DNA of 64,000 bases, from contig NZ_CP063812.1 of NCBI RefSeq assembly GCF_015277855.1, positions 1,860,001 to 1,924,000 of the forward strand. The letters run 5' to 3'. Positions 26,755 to 37,709 of the stretch are shown here, in pieces. This DNA comes from Microbacterium cremeum (GTDB lineage: Bacteria > Actinomycetota > Actinomycetes > Actinomycetales > Microbacteriaceae). Both the position numbers and the translations under genes were made by a program. Below the pieces are notes generated by a model. That model had not been told where the DNA came from, searched no databases, and worked only from the letters and a program-made list of their open reading frames with translations. Position 1 is the stretch's first letter. Each line of letters opens with the position of its first letter.

Positions 26755-27465
26755 TCAGCGGGGCCGGGGCGCGCGGACCTTGGTGGGGTCGATGCCCTTC
26801 GGGATCGGCAGCGACGTCAGCGACTGCGACACCGAGTCGATCCGCTTGATCACCGCGGCCATGGTGGCGCGGTCGATCTTCTTCGGGAGCGCCTTGATGG
26901 TGGGCGCCAGCTTTGCGATCGGCACCTCGTCGTCGCCGTGACCGACGTACAGCACCGTGACGGGAACGCCCGATGCCACACGCTGCACCTTGGAGCGCTC
27001 GTCGTTCACGAGTCGCGTGAGCCGCCCGCGGGCGCCCTCGCCGACGATCACGACGCCGCCGCGCCCGACCGCGCGGTACACGGCCTCCTGCGTCTTGGGG
27101 TTGATGCCGACCGGCATCTCGCTGGCCTGCCAGCGCCGGCCGAGCGAGGTCGAGAGCACGTGGCCCGTGGCCCCCGGCATCCCGTCGATCTTCTTGTACA
27201 TCGCACGGGTCGACAGCCGGGTCATGGTCATGAGGCACGCGAGGATGCCGAGCATGAGGCCGGTGACGCCCCACAGGACGACGCTCCAGGGCGCGACCGG
27301 GGGGATGGCGAAGCCGATTCCCACGCCGATGGCGATGCCGGCCAGCACGATGCCGACCAGCAGGAACGGCAGCCAGCGGAATTCCTTCTGGGTGAACGTG
27401 TAGAGCGTCCGGATCTGGGAGAAGAACCCGGGCCTCTTCTCGGGAGCAGTACTGCGCGCGGCCAT
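26755..27465 (-). CDS. DUF4191 domain-containing membrane protein
   Basis: The 236-aa protein has two membrane segments, at about residues 30-50 (LPFLLVGIVLAGIAIGVGIG) and 58-80. A cytoplasmic domain with VYRAVGRGGVVIVGEGARGR follows. This is the actinobacterial DUF4191 family of unknown role, usually near lipoyl metabolism genes, as here. The ATG giving MAARSTAPEKRPG is chosen because upstream in-frame sequence is not conserved-looking. Confidence 0.82.
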   Translation of the reverse strand: MAARSTAPEKRPGFFSQIRTLYTFTQKEFRWLPFLLVGIVLAGIAIGVGIGFAIPPVAPWSVVLWGVTGLMLGILACLMTMTRLSTRAMYKKIDGMPGATGHVLSTSLGRRWQASEMPVGINPKTQEAVYRAVGRGGVVIVGEGARGRLTRLVNDERSKVQRVASGVPVTVLYVGHGDDEVPIAKLAPTIKALPKKIDRATMAAVIKRIDSVSQSLTSLPIPKGIDPTKVRAPRPR

Positions 27466-27589
27466 GCGCTCCAGCCTACCTTTCGCGGGAACCCTCGTCG
27501 GCTCCTCCCCAGGCAGGACCGCGGCGGCTCCGTCCACAGAAGCCGCGCCGTGCCCGTCCGGCCGCCGCGGTCGGTTCGACACTGGGCGG

Positions 27590-28894
27590 GTGACCCGTGA
27601 TGAGAGTGCCCTTCGCTCGCCGTTCCACGAGATCCGGGCGGTGCGAGAACGGGAGGACGGCCCCTGGCCGGGCGTGCTGGTGCGCCTGTCGTCGGGCTCT
27701 GTCCGCGTCCTCGTGGATGCGCGGGTGCTCGGGCCCGACTGGCGCGGATGGGATGCCGCGCCGGACGGACACGTGCTGACGCCCGTCGATCTCGTGAGGA
27801 AGGCCGGCGGTCACGACGTGCTCCTGCCCGTGTGCACGGAGCGCCTGGAGGACTTCGTCCGCCGCCGCAGCGCCCGGTCCGCGCTTCCGCCGGGAGAAGC
27901 CGTCACGCTCGGCGTGAGCATTCTGCGAGGATGCGTCCAGATCCTGGACGAGCCCCACGTCACGGGGGAGTGGTGGCTCGACGACGCCGGCCGACCCCTG
28001 CTGGCGACAGAAGCATCCGCGCAGTCCGGGCTCGCCGCTGCGGCGGCCGTGCTCGGCGCCGCGGTCGTCGATCCGGGGTTGCGGCGGGCGTGGGACACCG
28101 CGGTCGACGCGGTGTCGGCGGATCGCGTCACGGCGCGCGACCTCGTCGACGCCGAGGAGCTGCTCTTCGCCGCCGCGGCTCCCGAGCCGCTGAGCACGAT
28201 CAGCCTCAGTCCTCGCCGGGCCGTCGAGGTCGCGCCGGAGCCGCGGGTGCCGGCGCTTCGGACGGACGACGCCGCGCCACGGCCGCTGTGGCAGTCGCTC
28301 ATCGGGAGCGTCGACGCCGATCTCGCCGACACGGTGTCGCGCGCGACGACGGCGGTGTGGCGGCGCGTGCGCACACCGTCGCGCTCCCGTCGCGCGCCGC
28401 TGCTCGTCGGGGGCGCCGTCGCAGCGGCAGTCCTCGCCGGCGGTGCGCTGTGGCCGGCAGCGGGCGGCGTGGCGAGTGCCGATGACCCACCCGCCGCGGA
28501 CGCTCCGGCAGGCGCCGACGCGACGGCAGCTGCGGGCGAGCCGGCGGCCGACTCACCGGTGGACGGGGCGACCGCGACGCCGGTGCCCTCCGCACCGGCG
28601 TCCGGCGATCCGGCGACGGCGACGGTGGCGCTCCTCGAGGCGCGCACGACCTGCGCGGGAGAGGCCGGTTGCCTCGATGGCGTCGTCGCGGATCCCACCA
28701 CGCCGTTCGCTGCGGGCGTGATCGACGTGCCGCACGCGGAGCGCGCTGTCACACTGCTGGACGACTTCGGCGACGTCGCAGTGCTCCGCGTCGACGCCGT
28801 CGACGGTTCGCTGCCCGCGCAGCTCGTGGTGGTCGCGCGCCACGACGGAAAATGGCTGCTGCGCGACGTCCATGACGTCGCGCAGCAGCCGTAG
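27590..28894 (+). CDS. unrecognised single-pass membrane protein
   Basis: I do not recognise this 434-aa protein. Residues 1-280 are a cytoplasmic Ala/Asp/Leu-rich domain. One membrane helix follows (PLLVGGAVAAAVLAGGALWP), then an Ala/Pro/Asp-rich linker of about 55 residues and an exported C-terminal domain with CAGEAGCLDG, which could form a disulfide, ending in WLLRDVHDVAQQP. The N-terminal part loosely resembles pseudokinase-type regulatory proteins in layout, but no kinase motif is seen. The start is a GTG after GGGCGG. A terminator hairpin lies inside its last codons. Confidence 0.65.
   Translation: MTRDESALRSPFHEIRAVREREDGPWPGVLVRLSSGSVRVLVDARVLGPDWRGWDAAPDGHVLTPVDLVRKAGGHDVLLPVCTERLEDFVRRRSARSALPPGEAVTLGVSILRGCVQILDEPHVTGEWWLDDAGRPLLATEASAQSGLAAAAAVLGAAVVDPGLRRAWDTAVDAVSADRVTARDLVDAEELLFAAAAPEPLSTISLSPRRAVEVAPEPRVPALRTDDAAPRPLWQSLIGSVDADLADTVSRATTAVWRRVRTPSRSRRAPLLVGGAVAAAVLAGGALWPAAGGVASADDPPAADAPAGADATAAAGEPAADSPVDGATATPVPSAPASGDPATATVALLEARTTCAGEAGCLDGVVADPTTPFAAGVIDVPHAERAVTLLDDFGDVAVLRVDAVDGSLPAQLVVVARHDGKWLLRDVHDVAQQP
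28854..28890. terminator. hairpin embedded in the 3' end of the coding sequence
   Basis: GGCTGCTGCGCGACG pairs with its 15-nt complement across seven bases. The hairpin encodes the last residues of the upstream protein, and it also faces the end of sucB, 26 bp away. Confidence 0.65.
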
Positions 28895-28915
28895 AACCGC
28901 TCCGTCGGGATCGGG

Positions 28916-30668
28916 TCAGATGCCGAGCTGGCCCTCGAAGGCCGCCGCCTCGAGACGGGTCTTCACCGCGCCCAGGAAGCGCGCCGCGTCGGCTCCGTCG
29001 ATCACGCGGTGGTCGTACGAGAGCGCGAGATACACGTACGAGCGCACCGAGATGGCGTCCTTGCCGTCGACCGTCACGATGCCGGGGCGCTTGACGACGA
29101 CACCCGTGCCGAGGATGGCAGTCTGGGGGAGGAACACGACCGGCGTGTCGAACAGGGCGCCGCGCGATCCCGTGTTCGTCAGCGTGAACGTGCCGCCGGC
29201 CAGCTCGTCGGGCTTGAGCTTGTTGTCGCGGGTGCGAGCCGCGAGATCGGCGATCTCATGGGCGATCTGCGCGAGGTTCTTGCCCGCGGCGTCGCGCAGC
29301 ACCGGCGTGAGCAGGCCGCGCTCGGTGTCGACGGCGATCGAGAGGTTCTCTGTCGCCGGGTACACGATCTGGTCGCCGTCCACCGTGGAGTTGACGACCG
29401 GGTAGGCCTGCAGCGCCTCGGCGGCAGCCAGCGCGAAGAACGGCAGGAACGACAGCTTGTCGCCCGTCTTGGCCTGGAAGTCGCCCTTCACCTTGTCGCG
29501 GAACGCGGCGAGCTTCGTGACGTCGACCTCGACCACGGTGGTCAGCTGAGCCGTCGACTGCATCGAGGCGACCGCGCGCTCGGCGAGCACCTTGCGCAGA
29601 CGCGACATCGGCTGGGTCGTGCCGCGCAGCGGCGAGACCTCGAGCGGTGCCGGCGCGGCGGCCGCCGGAGCGGCCGGTGCGGTGGCGGCCTCGGCCGCCT
29701 TGAGCACGTCCTCCTTGCGGATGCGTCCTCCGACGCCGGTGCCCTTGACGCTGGAGAGGTCGACGCCCTGCTGCTGCGCGAGACGGCGGACGAGCGGCGT
29801 GACGTAGGCCACACCGTCGCCATCGTCGCTCGCAGCGGCCACCGGGGCAGCCGCAGCCGGTGCTGCGGGTGCCGGAGCCTCCGCAGCCGTGTGCTGCGGG
29901 AGCCGGTGCTGCGGGAGCCGGCGCAGCAGGCGCTGCTTCGGCCGGTGCCGGGGCGGCTGCCGGTGCCGGAGCCTCCGCGGCGGCCGGCGCGGCACCGCCC
30001 TCGCCGATGCGGGCGAGCGGCGAGCCGACGGCGACGGTCTCGTCCTCCGCGACCAGGATCTCCTGCAGCACGCCGGCGAACGGCGACGGGATCTCGGTGT
30101 CGACCTTGTCGGTCGAGATCTCGAGCAGCGGCTCGTCGACGGCGACGTCGTCGCCCACCTGCTTGAGCCAGCGGGTGACGGTTCCCTCGGTCACGCTCTC
30201 GCCGAGTTCGGGAAGGACCACGTCCTTGCCCCCGGCAGCGGCGGCCGGAGCCGCAGAGGCCTGCGCGGCCGGAGCGGCAGCAGGAGCAGGAGCAGGGGTC
30301 TCAGCGGCGGGTGCCTCGGCGGCGGGTGCCTCAGGGGCGGGGGCCTCGGCCGCGGGGGCTTCAGCGGCGGGTGCCTCGGCGGCGGGGGCCTCGGCGGCGT
30401 CCTGCGGCGCGGGCGACTGCGCCGCGGCGCTGCCGTCGCCGATCTTCGCGAGGATCGCGCCGACCTCGACCGTCTCGTCCTCCTGGACCAGGATCTCTTC
30501 GATCACACCACTGACCGGCGAAGGGATCTCCGTGTCCACCTTGTCCGTGGAGATCTCGAGCAGGCCCTCGTCCGCCTGGACCGTGTCGCCGACCTTCTTG
30601 AGCCAGCGGGTGACCGTTCCCTCTGTGACGCTCTCACCGAGAGCGGGGAGGACCACGGAAGTGCTCAT
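28916..30668 (-). CDS. sucB: dihydrolipoamide acyltransferase E2 (SucB type), frameshifted in this sequence
   Basis: E2 of the 2-oxoglutarate/pyruvate dehydrogenase complex. Corrected, it is 583 aa. It has two lipoyl domains (each with [14 protein letters not shown]), Ala/Pro linkers, a peripheral-subunit-binding domain ([20 protein letters not shown]), and an acyltransferase core with the catalytic HRVIDG of [16 protein letters not shown]. The frame breaks in the second linker near 29890, where one extra T on the plus strand shifts the downstream half. Both halves are otherwise intact. The gene follows lpdA by 61 bp. Confidence 0.88.
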
Positions 30669-30729
30669 GACGATGTCTCCTTCGGAATGGATATCGGATC
30701 TAGCTTAGTGATCGTGGGCTGCCTGAGCG

Positions 30730-32103
30730 TCAGAGCGCGTGCAGCGGCTTGCCCGCAAGTGCGAGGAACGCCTCGCCGAGCGCTTCGCTCTGCGTGGGGT
30801 GGGCGTGGACGAACGGCGCGATGTCCTCGGGGTGCGCCTCCCACCCCACGGCGAGCTGACCCTCGGTGATGAGCTCGCCGACGCGGTCGCCGACGAGGTG
30901 GACGCCGAGGACCGGGCCCGACTTCGCCCGCACGACCTTCACGAGACCGCCGGTGCCGATGATCTCGCTCTTGCCGTTGCCCGCGAGGTTGTACTCGTAC
31001 GCGACCACGCCGTCGGCGCCGTGCGCCTCGGTCGCCTGCGCCTCGGTGAGGCCCACCGACGCGACCTCGGGGTGGCTGTAGGTGACCTTGGGGATCTGCG
31101 CGTCGGGGATCACGACCGGGTCGAGGCCCGCGATCTCCTCGGCGACGAAGATGCCCTGCTGGAACCCGCGGTGGGCGAGCTGGAGGCCCGGGACGATGTC
31201 GCCGACGGCCCAGACGTGGTCCACTCCGGTGCGGAGACGGTCGTCGGTGATGACGAACCCACGGTCGATCGTGACGCCCGACTCCTCGAACCCGAGTCCC
31301 GCGGTCGCGGGGCCTCGCCCGACGGCGACGAGCAGGTAGTCGGCCTCGAAGGTCTTCCCGTCCTCGAGCGTCACCGTCACGGCGTCGGCGGTCTGCTTCA
31401 CGCCCTGGAATCGGACTCCGAGCGAGTACTGGATACCACGGCGCCGGAACGCGCGCTCGAGCGCCTTGCTCAACGCGACGTCCTCGTTGGGCACCAGATG
31501 GTCGAGGGCCTCGACGATGGTGACCTCCGCGCCGAAGGACCGCCAGACGCTGGCGAACTCGACGCCGATGACTCCGCCGCCCAGGATGACGACGCGCCCG
31601 GGAACCTCGTCGAGCTCGAGCGCGTGCTCGCTCGTGAGGATGCGGCCGCCGATCTCGAGGCCGGGGAGCGTGCGGCTGTAGGAGCCGGTCGCCAGCACCA
31701 CGTCCGTGCCGCGATACAGGTCGTCGCCGACGCGGACGGCCGGTCCGGACTCCAGGCGCCCTTCGCCGGGGACCACGGTGATGCCGCGCGCTTTCACGAG
31801 GCCTTCGAGGCCCTTGTACTTCTTCGCGACGATGCCCTCTCGGTAGGCGCGCACGCCGACCGGGTCGATGCCTTCGAACGACGCGCGGATGCCGATGGCC
31901 GAGGCATCCCGTGCCGTGTCGGCCACCTCGGCCGCGTGCAGGAGCGCCTTGGTCGGGATGCAGCCGCGGTGCAGGCACGTGCCGCCGACCTTGTCCTTCT
32001 CGATGAGGGCGACGGACTTGCCGAGCTCGGCGGCGCGCAGCGCTGCGGCGTACCCGCCGCTGCCGCCGCCCAGGACGACGAGGTCGAAGGTGTGATCGGT
32101 CAT
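30730..32103 (-). CDS. lpdA: dihydrolipoyl dehydrogenase E3
   Basis: E3 reoxidises the lipoyl arms of E2 and makes NADH. The 457-aa flavoprotein has FDLVVLGGGSGGYAAALRAA, the redox disulfide GGTCLHRGCIPTKA, the NAD fold VVILGGGVIGVEFAS and the C-terminal His-Glu dyad in HAHPTQSEALGEAFL. Its ATG overlaps the pepA stop by ATGA, so translation is coupled. With sucB it forms the E3-E2 part of the complex. Confidence 0.95.
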   Translation of the reverse strand: MTDHTFDLVVLGGGSGGYAAALRAAELGKSVALIEKDKVGGTCLHRGCIPTKALLHAAEVADTARDASAIGIRASFEGIDPVGVRAYREGIVAKKYKGLEGLVKARGITVVPGEGRLESGPAVRVGDDLYRGTDVVLATGSYSRTLPGLEIGGRILTSEHALELDEVPGRVVILGGGVIGVEFASVWRSFGAEVTIVEALDHLVPNEDVALSKALERAFRRRGIQYSLGVRFQGVKQTADAVTVTLEDGKTFEADYLLVAVGRGPATAGLGFEESGVTIDRGFVITDDRLRTGVDHVWAVGDIVPGLQLAHRGFQQGIFVAEEIAGLDPVVIPDAQIPKVTYSHPEVASVGLTEAQATEAHGADGVVAYEYNLAGNGKSEIIGTGGLVKVVRAKSGPVLGVHLVGDRVGELITEGQLAVGWEAHPEDIAPFVHAHPTQSEALGEAFLALAGKPLHAL

Positions 32104-33575
32104 CGTGACTCCTCTGTCATGACGAAGCGGACGAGGCTGCGGACGGTCGCCGCGGTGGGCCCCTTGTCGGTGAAGCCGTATGCGCTCTTGGTGTTGCCGG
32201 CACCCGCGATGTCGAGGTGCACCCACGGGATGCGCGGGGCGTCGGCGTCCTCGCCGGTGCGACCCACGAAGTGGCGCAGGAAGAGCCCGGCGAAGAGGGA
32301 TCCCCCCGCAGGATCGCCGATCTTGGCGTTCTGCAGATCGGCGATGGGGGAGTCGAGCTCCTCGACCATGTGATCGGGCAGCGGCAGTCGCCACGCGAGC
32401 TCGCCGGCCTCGTCGGCCGCAGCGAGATAGGCGGCGGTCGCGGCGTCGTCGCCCATGACGCCGACGTGCCGCGTGCCGAGGGCGATCGTGATGGCGCCGG
32501 TGAGGGTGGCGACGTCGACGATCACGTCCGGGTGCTCGCGGCTCGCGGCGGCGATCCCGTCGGCGAGCACGAGTCGTCCCTCGGCGTCGGTGTTGAGCAC
32601 CTCGACGGTCGTGCCGTCGAGCATGCGCAACACGTCACCGGGTCGCGTGGCGCGTCCGGACGGCATGTTGTCGGCGATGCACAGCCACGCCGTGATCTTC
32701 ACCCGCGCGCCGATGGATGCCGCCGCCTGCAGCACGCCGAGCACGGTCGCGGCGCCGGCCATGTCGTACTTCATGCCGACCATGGACGCCGCGGGCTTGA
32801 GCGAGAGGCCGCCCGTGTCGAAGGTGATGCCCTTGCCGACGAGCGCCACATGCCGGGATGCTCCCGCGGGTGCGTACTCGAGGCGGACCAGCCGCGGCGG
32901 GCGATCCGAGCCGACGCCGACTCCGAGGATCCCCCCGTAGCCCTGCTCCGCCAGCGCGGTCTCATCGAGGATCTCGACCGTCACCGGAAGCTCGCTGACG
33001 GCTTCGGCGGCGCGCTCAGCGAAATCGGCGGGTCCGAGCCATTCGGCGGGCGTCGAGACGAGATCCTTGACGAGTGCCACCGCGGACGCCGTGGCACTGA
33101 TGGCGCGCAGGGCGTCCTCGTCGGAATCGGCGGTCCCGTGCACGATCACGCGCGCGGCCCGGGAAGGCGGGGCGTCGGACTTGTACCCGTCGAATCGGTA
33201 GCCCCCGAGCGCGGCACCCTCCGCGAGGGCGGTCCACTCCGCCGGGTCCGCGTACGGTGCGGCCACGGCCACGGTCTCGAACCCGGTGAGGGCACGGATG
33301 GCGGCTCCGATGGCGCTGCGCAGGGTGCCGGCATTCGGTGCCGCCCCCGTTCCCACGACCGCGAGCGGGTGCGTCGTCGCCTCGGGTGCATGCACGCGCA
33401 CGAGCGATCCGGCCCCACCACTGAACCCCACCGCGATCAGCGCATCCCGCAATCCCGGCCAGTCGGCGAGATCGGGGGCATCGTCGGCTTCGAGCGGGGG
33501 AAGCGCGAGGAGAATCGCGTCTGCGTCGGACTCTCGGACAGGGGTGGTGCGGTACTCGAGGTCGGGGAGCGACAT
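32100..33575 (-). CDS. pepA: leucyl aminopeptidase
   Basis: M17 aminopeptidase with two metals in the active site; 491 aa. The metal motifs are VGKGITFDTGGLSLKP and NTDAEGRLVLADG, with Lys and Arg of the catalytic pair in place. I chose the ATG giving MSLPDLEYRT. The frame stays open upstream only because it crosses four 42-bp repeats, which are not part of the enzyme. Its product may process leaderless or truncated peptides. lpdA and sucB follow in the same direction. Confidence 0.92.
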   Translation of the reverse strand: MSLPDLEYRTTPVRESDADAILLALPPLEADDAPDLADWPGLRDALIAVGFSGGAGSLVRVHAPEATTHPLAVVGTGAAPNAGTLRSAIGAAIRALTGFETVAVAAPYADPAEWTALAEGAALGGYRFDGYKSDAPPSRAARVIVHGTADSDEDALRAISATASAVALVKDLVSTPAEWLGPADFAERAAEAVSELPVTVEILDETALAEQGYGGILGVGVGSDRPPRLVRLEYAPAGASRHVALVGKGITFDTGGLSLKPAASMVGMKYDMAGAATVLGVLQAAASIGARVKITAWLCIADNMPSGRATRPGDVLRMLDGTTVEVLNTDAEGRLVLADGIAAASREHPDVIVDVATLTGAITIALGTRHVGVMGDDAATAAYLAAADEAGELAWRLPLPDHMVEELDSPIADLQNAKIGDPAGGSLFAGLFLRHFVGRTGEDADAPRIPWVHLDIAGAGNTKSAYGFTDKGPTAATVRSLVRFVMTEESR

Positions 33576-33588
33576 GGACTCCATCCTA

Positions 33589-33751
33589 GGTTTCGATACG
33601 TGCTCCTTCGTCGCACCACTCAACCCGGCGGGTTTCGATACGTGCTCCTTCGTCGCACCACTCAACCCGGCGGGTTTCGATACGTGCTCCTTCGTCGCAC
33701 CACTCAACCCGGCGGGTTTCGATACGTGCTCCTTCGTCGCACCACTCAACC
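33589..33751. repeat. 42-bp tandem repeat, 3.9 copies
   Basis: Units begin at 33589, 33631, 33673 and 33715. Each runs from GGTTTCGATACG through TGCTCCTTCGTCGCACCAC to CTCAACCCGGCG. Three are identical, and the fourth breaks off after CTCAACC. Since 42 is a multiple of 3, reading frames stay open on both strands across the array. It lies just before pepA and 74 bp before the PAC2 gene. There are no unique spacers, so it is not CRISPR. Confidence 0.9.
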
Positions 33752-33812
33752 TTGCGACCCGGCTGTTCGCTCTGAGCGCGATGGCCGCGACCCGGCGCGT
33801 GCGTCCGGCTCG

Positions 33813-33818
33813 TAGCAT
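33813..33818 (+). promoter_or_regulatory. -10 box of leaderless PAC2 gene
   Basis: TAGCAT ends 6 bases before the PAC2 ATG, and no ribosome site is visible, so a leaderless transcript is likely. Confidence 0.4.
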
Positions 33819-33824
33819 TGAGCC

Positions 33825-34745
33825 ATGCCCTTTCCCGGCCCGCTGTACGAGCGTGCGGCCTCCGCGCCGCCGGTCCCGCGCGGACTGCCGCTCGTGATCG
33901 CTCTCACCGGCTTCACCGACGCGGGCAGCGCGGTGAGCCGTCTGATCGAGTACTTCCGCGATGAGCTGTCGACGTCGCCGCTCGCGGTGTACTCGAACGA
34001 CTCCCTGCTGGACTACCGCGCGCGCCGGCCGATCGTGTCGTTCGAGAAGGACCACCTGACGGACTACCGCCCGCAGCGGCTCGAGCTCTCGTTCGCTCAC
34101 GATTCACTCGGTCAGCCGTTCCTCCTCCTCGCGGGGTACGAGCCCGACTTCGGATGGGACGCGTTCGCGGCATCCGTCGTCGCCTTCGCGGAGTCGTACG
34201 GCGTGTCGACGGTCACCTGGGTCCACGCCATCCCCATGCCCGTGCCGCACACCCGCCCGATCGGCACGACGGTCAGCGGAACCCGCTCCGAGCTCACCGA
34301 GGCCCACTCGGTGTGGCAGCCACACACGCAGGTCCCCGCGACCGCCGGTCACCTCCTCGAGTTCCGCCTGGCCGAAGCGGGGGCCCGGATCGCGGGCTTC
34401 GTGCTGCTGATTCCGCACTACCTGGGCGACACCGAGTATCCGGCGGCCGCGCTGGCGGCCCTGGACAGCCTCACCGCCGCGACGGGACTCGTCTTCGCCG
34501 GTGACGAGCTGCGCGACGAGAACCGCGCCTACCTCGAGAAAGTGTCGGAGCAGATCGCGGGCAGCGAGGAGCTCGCACGCATGGTGCAGGGGCTGGAAGA
34601 GCGTTATGACGCGTACATGGCCGGGTCCACCCTCGCCACGCCGATGATCCACACCGGCGATCTGCCGAGCGCGGACGAGCTCGCCGCCGAGCTCGAGCGC
34701 TTCCTGGCATCGCGTCCGGGCGACGACGACAAGCGCGGCGCCTGA
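33825..34745 (+). CDS. PAC2 family protein
   Basis: The 306-aa protein carries the PAC2 fold seen in archaeal and eukaryotic proteasome assembly chaperones and in actinobacterial relatives. Recognisable parts are LPLVIALTGFTDAGSAVSRL at residues 20-40, LLLAGYEPDFGWDAF and the C-terminal helical LARMVQGLEERYDAYM. Its place beside sigA is conserved in actinobacteria. The biochemical role is unknown. It has no membrane segment. Confidence 0.82.
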   Translation: MPFPGPLYERAASAPPVPRGLPLVIALTGFTDAGSAVSRLIEYFRDELSTSPLAVYSNDSLLDYRARRPIVSFEKDHLTDYRPQRLELSFAHDSLGQPFLLLAGYEPDFGWDAFAASVVAFAESYGVSTVTWVHAIPMPVPHTRPIGTTVSGTRSELTEAHSVWQPHTQVPATAGHLLEFRLAEAGARIAGFVLLIPHYLGDTEYPAAALAALDSLTAATGLVFAGDELRDENRAYLEKVSEQIAGSEELARMVQGLEERYDAYMAGSTLATPMIHTGDLPSADELAAELERFLASRPGDDDKRGA

Positions 34746-34986
34746 CGGCATCCGCCCGCGGCGGAATGATGCGCCCACCCGGTGCGTTGTCTTCACCGAC
34801 GGAGACGCGCCGACCGTGGTGGGGCGATGCTGGCGGCGCGCGGCAAGTGTGAGATACTGGATGCTCTGACCCGTTGTCAACCGTCTTCGCGGGGTTTCTC
34901 TGCGAGACGCGGACTTGACAAGGGTCTTACTAGTGTCCGAAACCGACCGGAGCGTGCGCGGCACGTCGACCGGTGAAAGGCGAAAC

Positions 34987-36344
<1,358 letters not shown>

Positions 36345-36348
<4 letters not shown>

Positions 36349-37709
36349 GCGAGGCGGACGCCCCGGCCCCGCGTCGGCCGGGCCTGCGGTACGTCGTGCC
36401 CGTCCTCGCCGGCAAGCTCGCGCGCTTCGCGACGCGCCTGCGCGGCGGCGGGTCGGCGTTCCCGGGATACCTGACCAACCGGATGGCACCGACGCTGCTG
36501 CCGACGCTCGCCGATCAGTTCGGCCACGGCGTCGTGTTCGTGCTCGGGTCGAACGGCAAGACGACGACGACGCACATGATCAGCGAGGTGCTGCGCGCCC
36601 ACGGCCTGAACGTGTTCACGAACCCCACCGGGGCGAACCTGCCGCAGGGTGTCACCAGCGCGATGCTCGCCGAGGCCACGCTCACCGGCCGCGTGAAGGC
36701 CGATGTCGCCGTGCTCGAGGTCGACGAGGGCTTCGCCGCGGATCTGGCCGACCTGCTGTCGCCTTCGGTCATCGTGTCGCTGAACGTGCAGGTCGATCAG
36801 CTCTACAGATTCTTCGAGACCGAGCGCGTCGCAGACATGATGCTGGATGCCTCGACGCGCGCGTCCGCGCACGTCATCGTCAACCGTGACGATCCCTACC
36901 TGTCGAAGATCGACGAGAGCGCGATGCGCGCCCCGGTCTCCTACTTCGGCGTCGCCCCCGAGCTCGTCGCCGCCTCGGCGCACGGCCTGGCGAACGCCGC
37001 CGATCTGCGCAGCGGCGAGTCCGGTGCCGCGCACCCGACGCTTTCGCCTTTCGCCGAGGTGACGGCCGTCACGGGCCGCGACGTCACCGTCACTGTCGGT
37101 GACGAGCGGTTCGGCATCCGGATCCCGGCTCGCGGTATGCACTACGCCGCCGATGCCGCAGCGGCGATCGCGGTCGCCGCGCGCATGCTCGGCGACGACT
37201 TCCGCTCCGGCGATGCCGCGTCCGGATTCGCGCGGATGGCGCCGGCGTACGGCCGCGGCGAGGTCGTCCCGCTGAACGGCGATCCGGCCGGCGAACAGGT
37301 CGAGTTCGTGATGTTCAAGAACGGCCCGAGTCTGCAGATGAATCTCGATGCGCTCGACGGGTCACCGGAACGGTTGCTCATGGCGATCGACGAGGGCACG
37401 CCCGACGTCTCGTGGCTCTATGACGTCGACCTCGACGCCATCGGGCACGTGGACGTCGTCGCCGGCGAGAAGGCCTACCAGCTCGCTCTGCGGCTGGAGC
37501 ACGCCGGAATCCCGATCGATATGGTCGAGCCCGACATGGAGAAGGCGGTCGCGCACATGCGGAGCCTTCCGCCCACCGCGGCTGGTCGCCAGACCTGGTT
37601 CGTCAACTATGAGCTCATGTTCGTGGGTCGCCGCCTGCTCGGGCACGGCGACCAGGAGGTCGCGCGCCGCGCGGCGCGCCGAGACACCGCGGATCGAGGG
37701 TCCCGATGA
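36345..37709 (+). CDS. MurT-like Mur ligase without the zinc ribbon
   Basis: MurT with GatD normally amidates the alpha-carboxyl of D-Glu in lipid II, through an acyl phosphate. This 454-aa protein keeps the P-loop GSNGKTTT (68-75), VLEVDEG, NRDDPYL and the C-terminal DUF1727 motif [11 protein letters not shown], with the catalytic Asp near 360. It has no cysteine at all, so the four-Cys zinc ribbon of typical MurT is missing. The ATP-dependent activation chemistry therefore looks intact while the standard architecture has changed. Start GTG overlaps the sigA stop, and its own stop overlaps the gatD-like ATG. I read it as a ligase diverted to another amine (inference). Confidence 0.85.

Noticed and set aside
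33589..33751. CRISPR array
   Set aside because: Units abut directly with no unique spacers, and no cas gene is present.
33576..34100. N-terminal extension of the pepA frame through the tandem repeats
   Set aside because: The extension encodes repeated LSGATKEHVSKPAG units from the 42-bp array and overlaps the PAC2 gene on the other strand. The conserved enzyme begins at MSLPDLEYRT.
34915..34920. Consensus TTGACA as the sigA -35 box
   Set aside because: No acceptable -10 lies 16-19 bp downstream; TAGTGT is only 10 bp away.
34915..34986. Upstream TTG start for sigA
   Set aside because: The GTG at 34987 follows GAAAGGCG at good spacing and begins the usual Lys/Ala tail.
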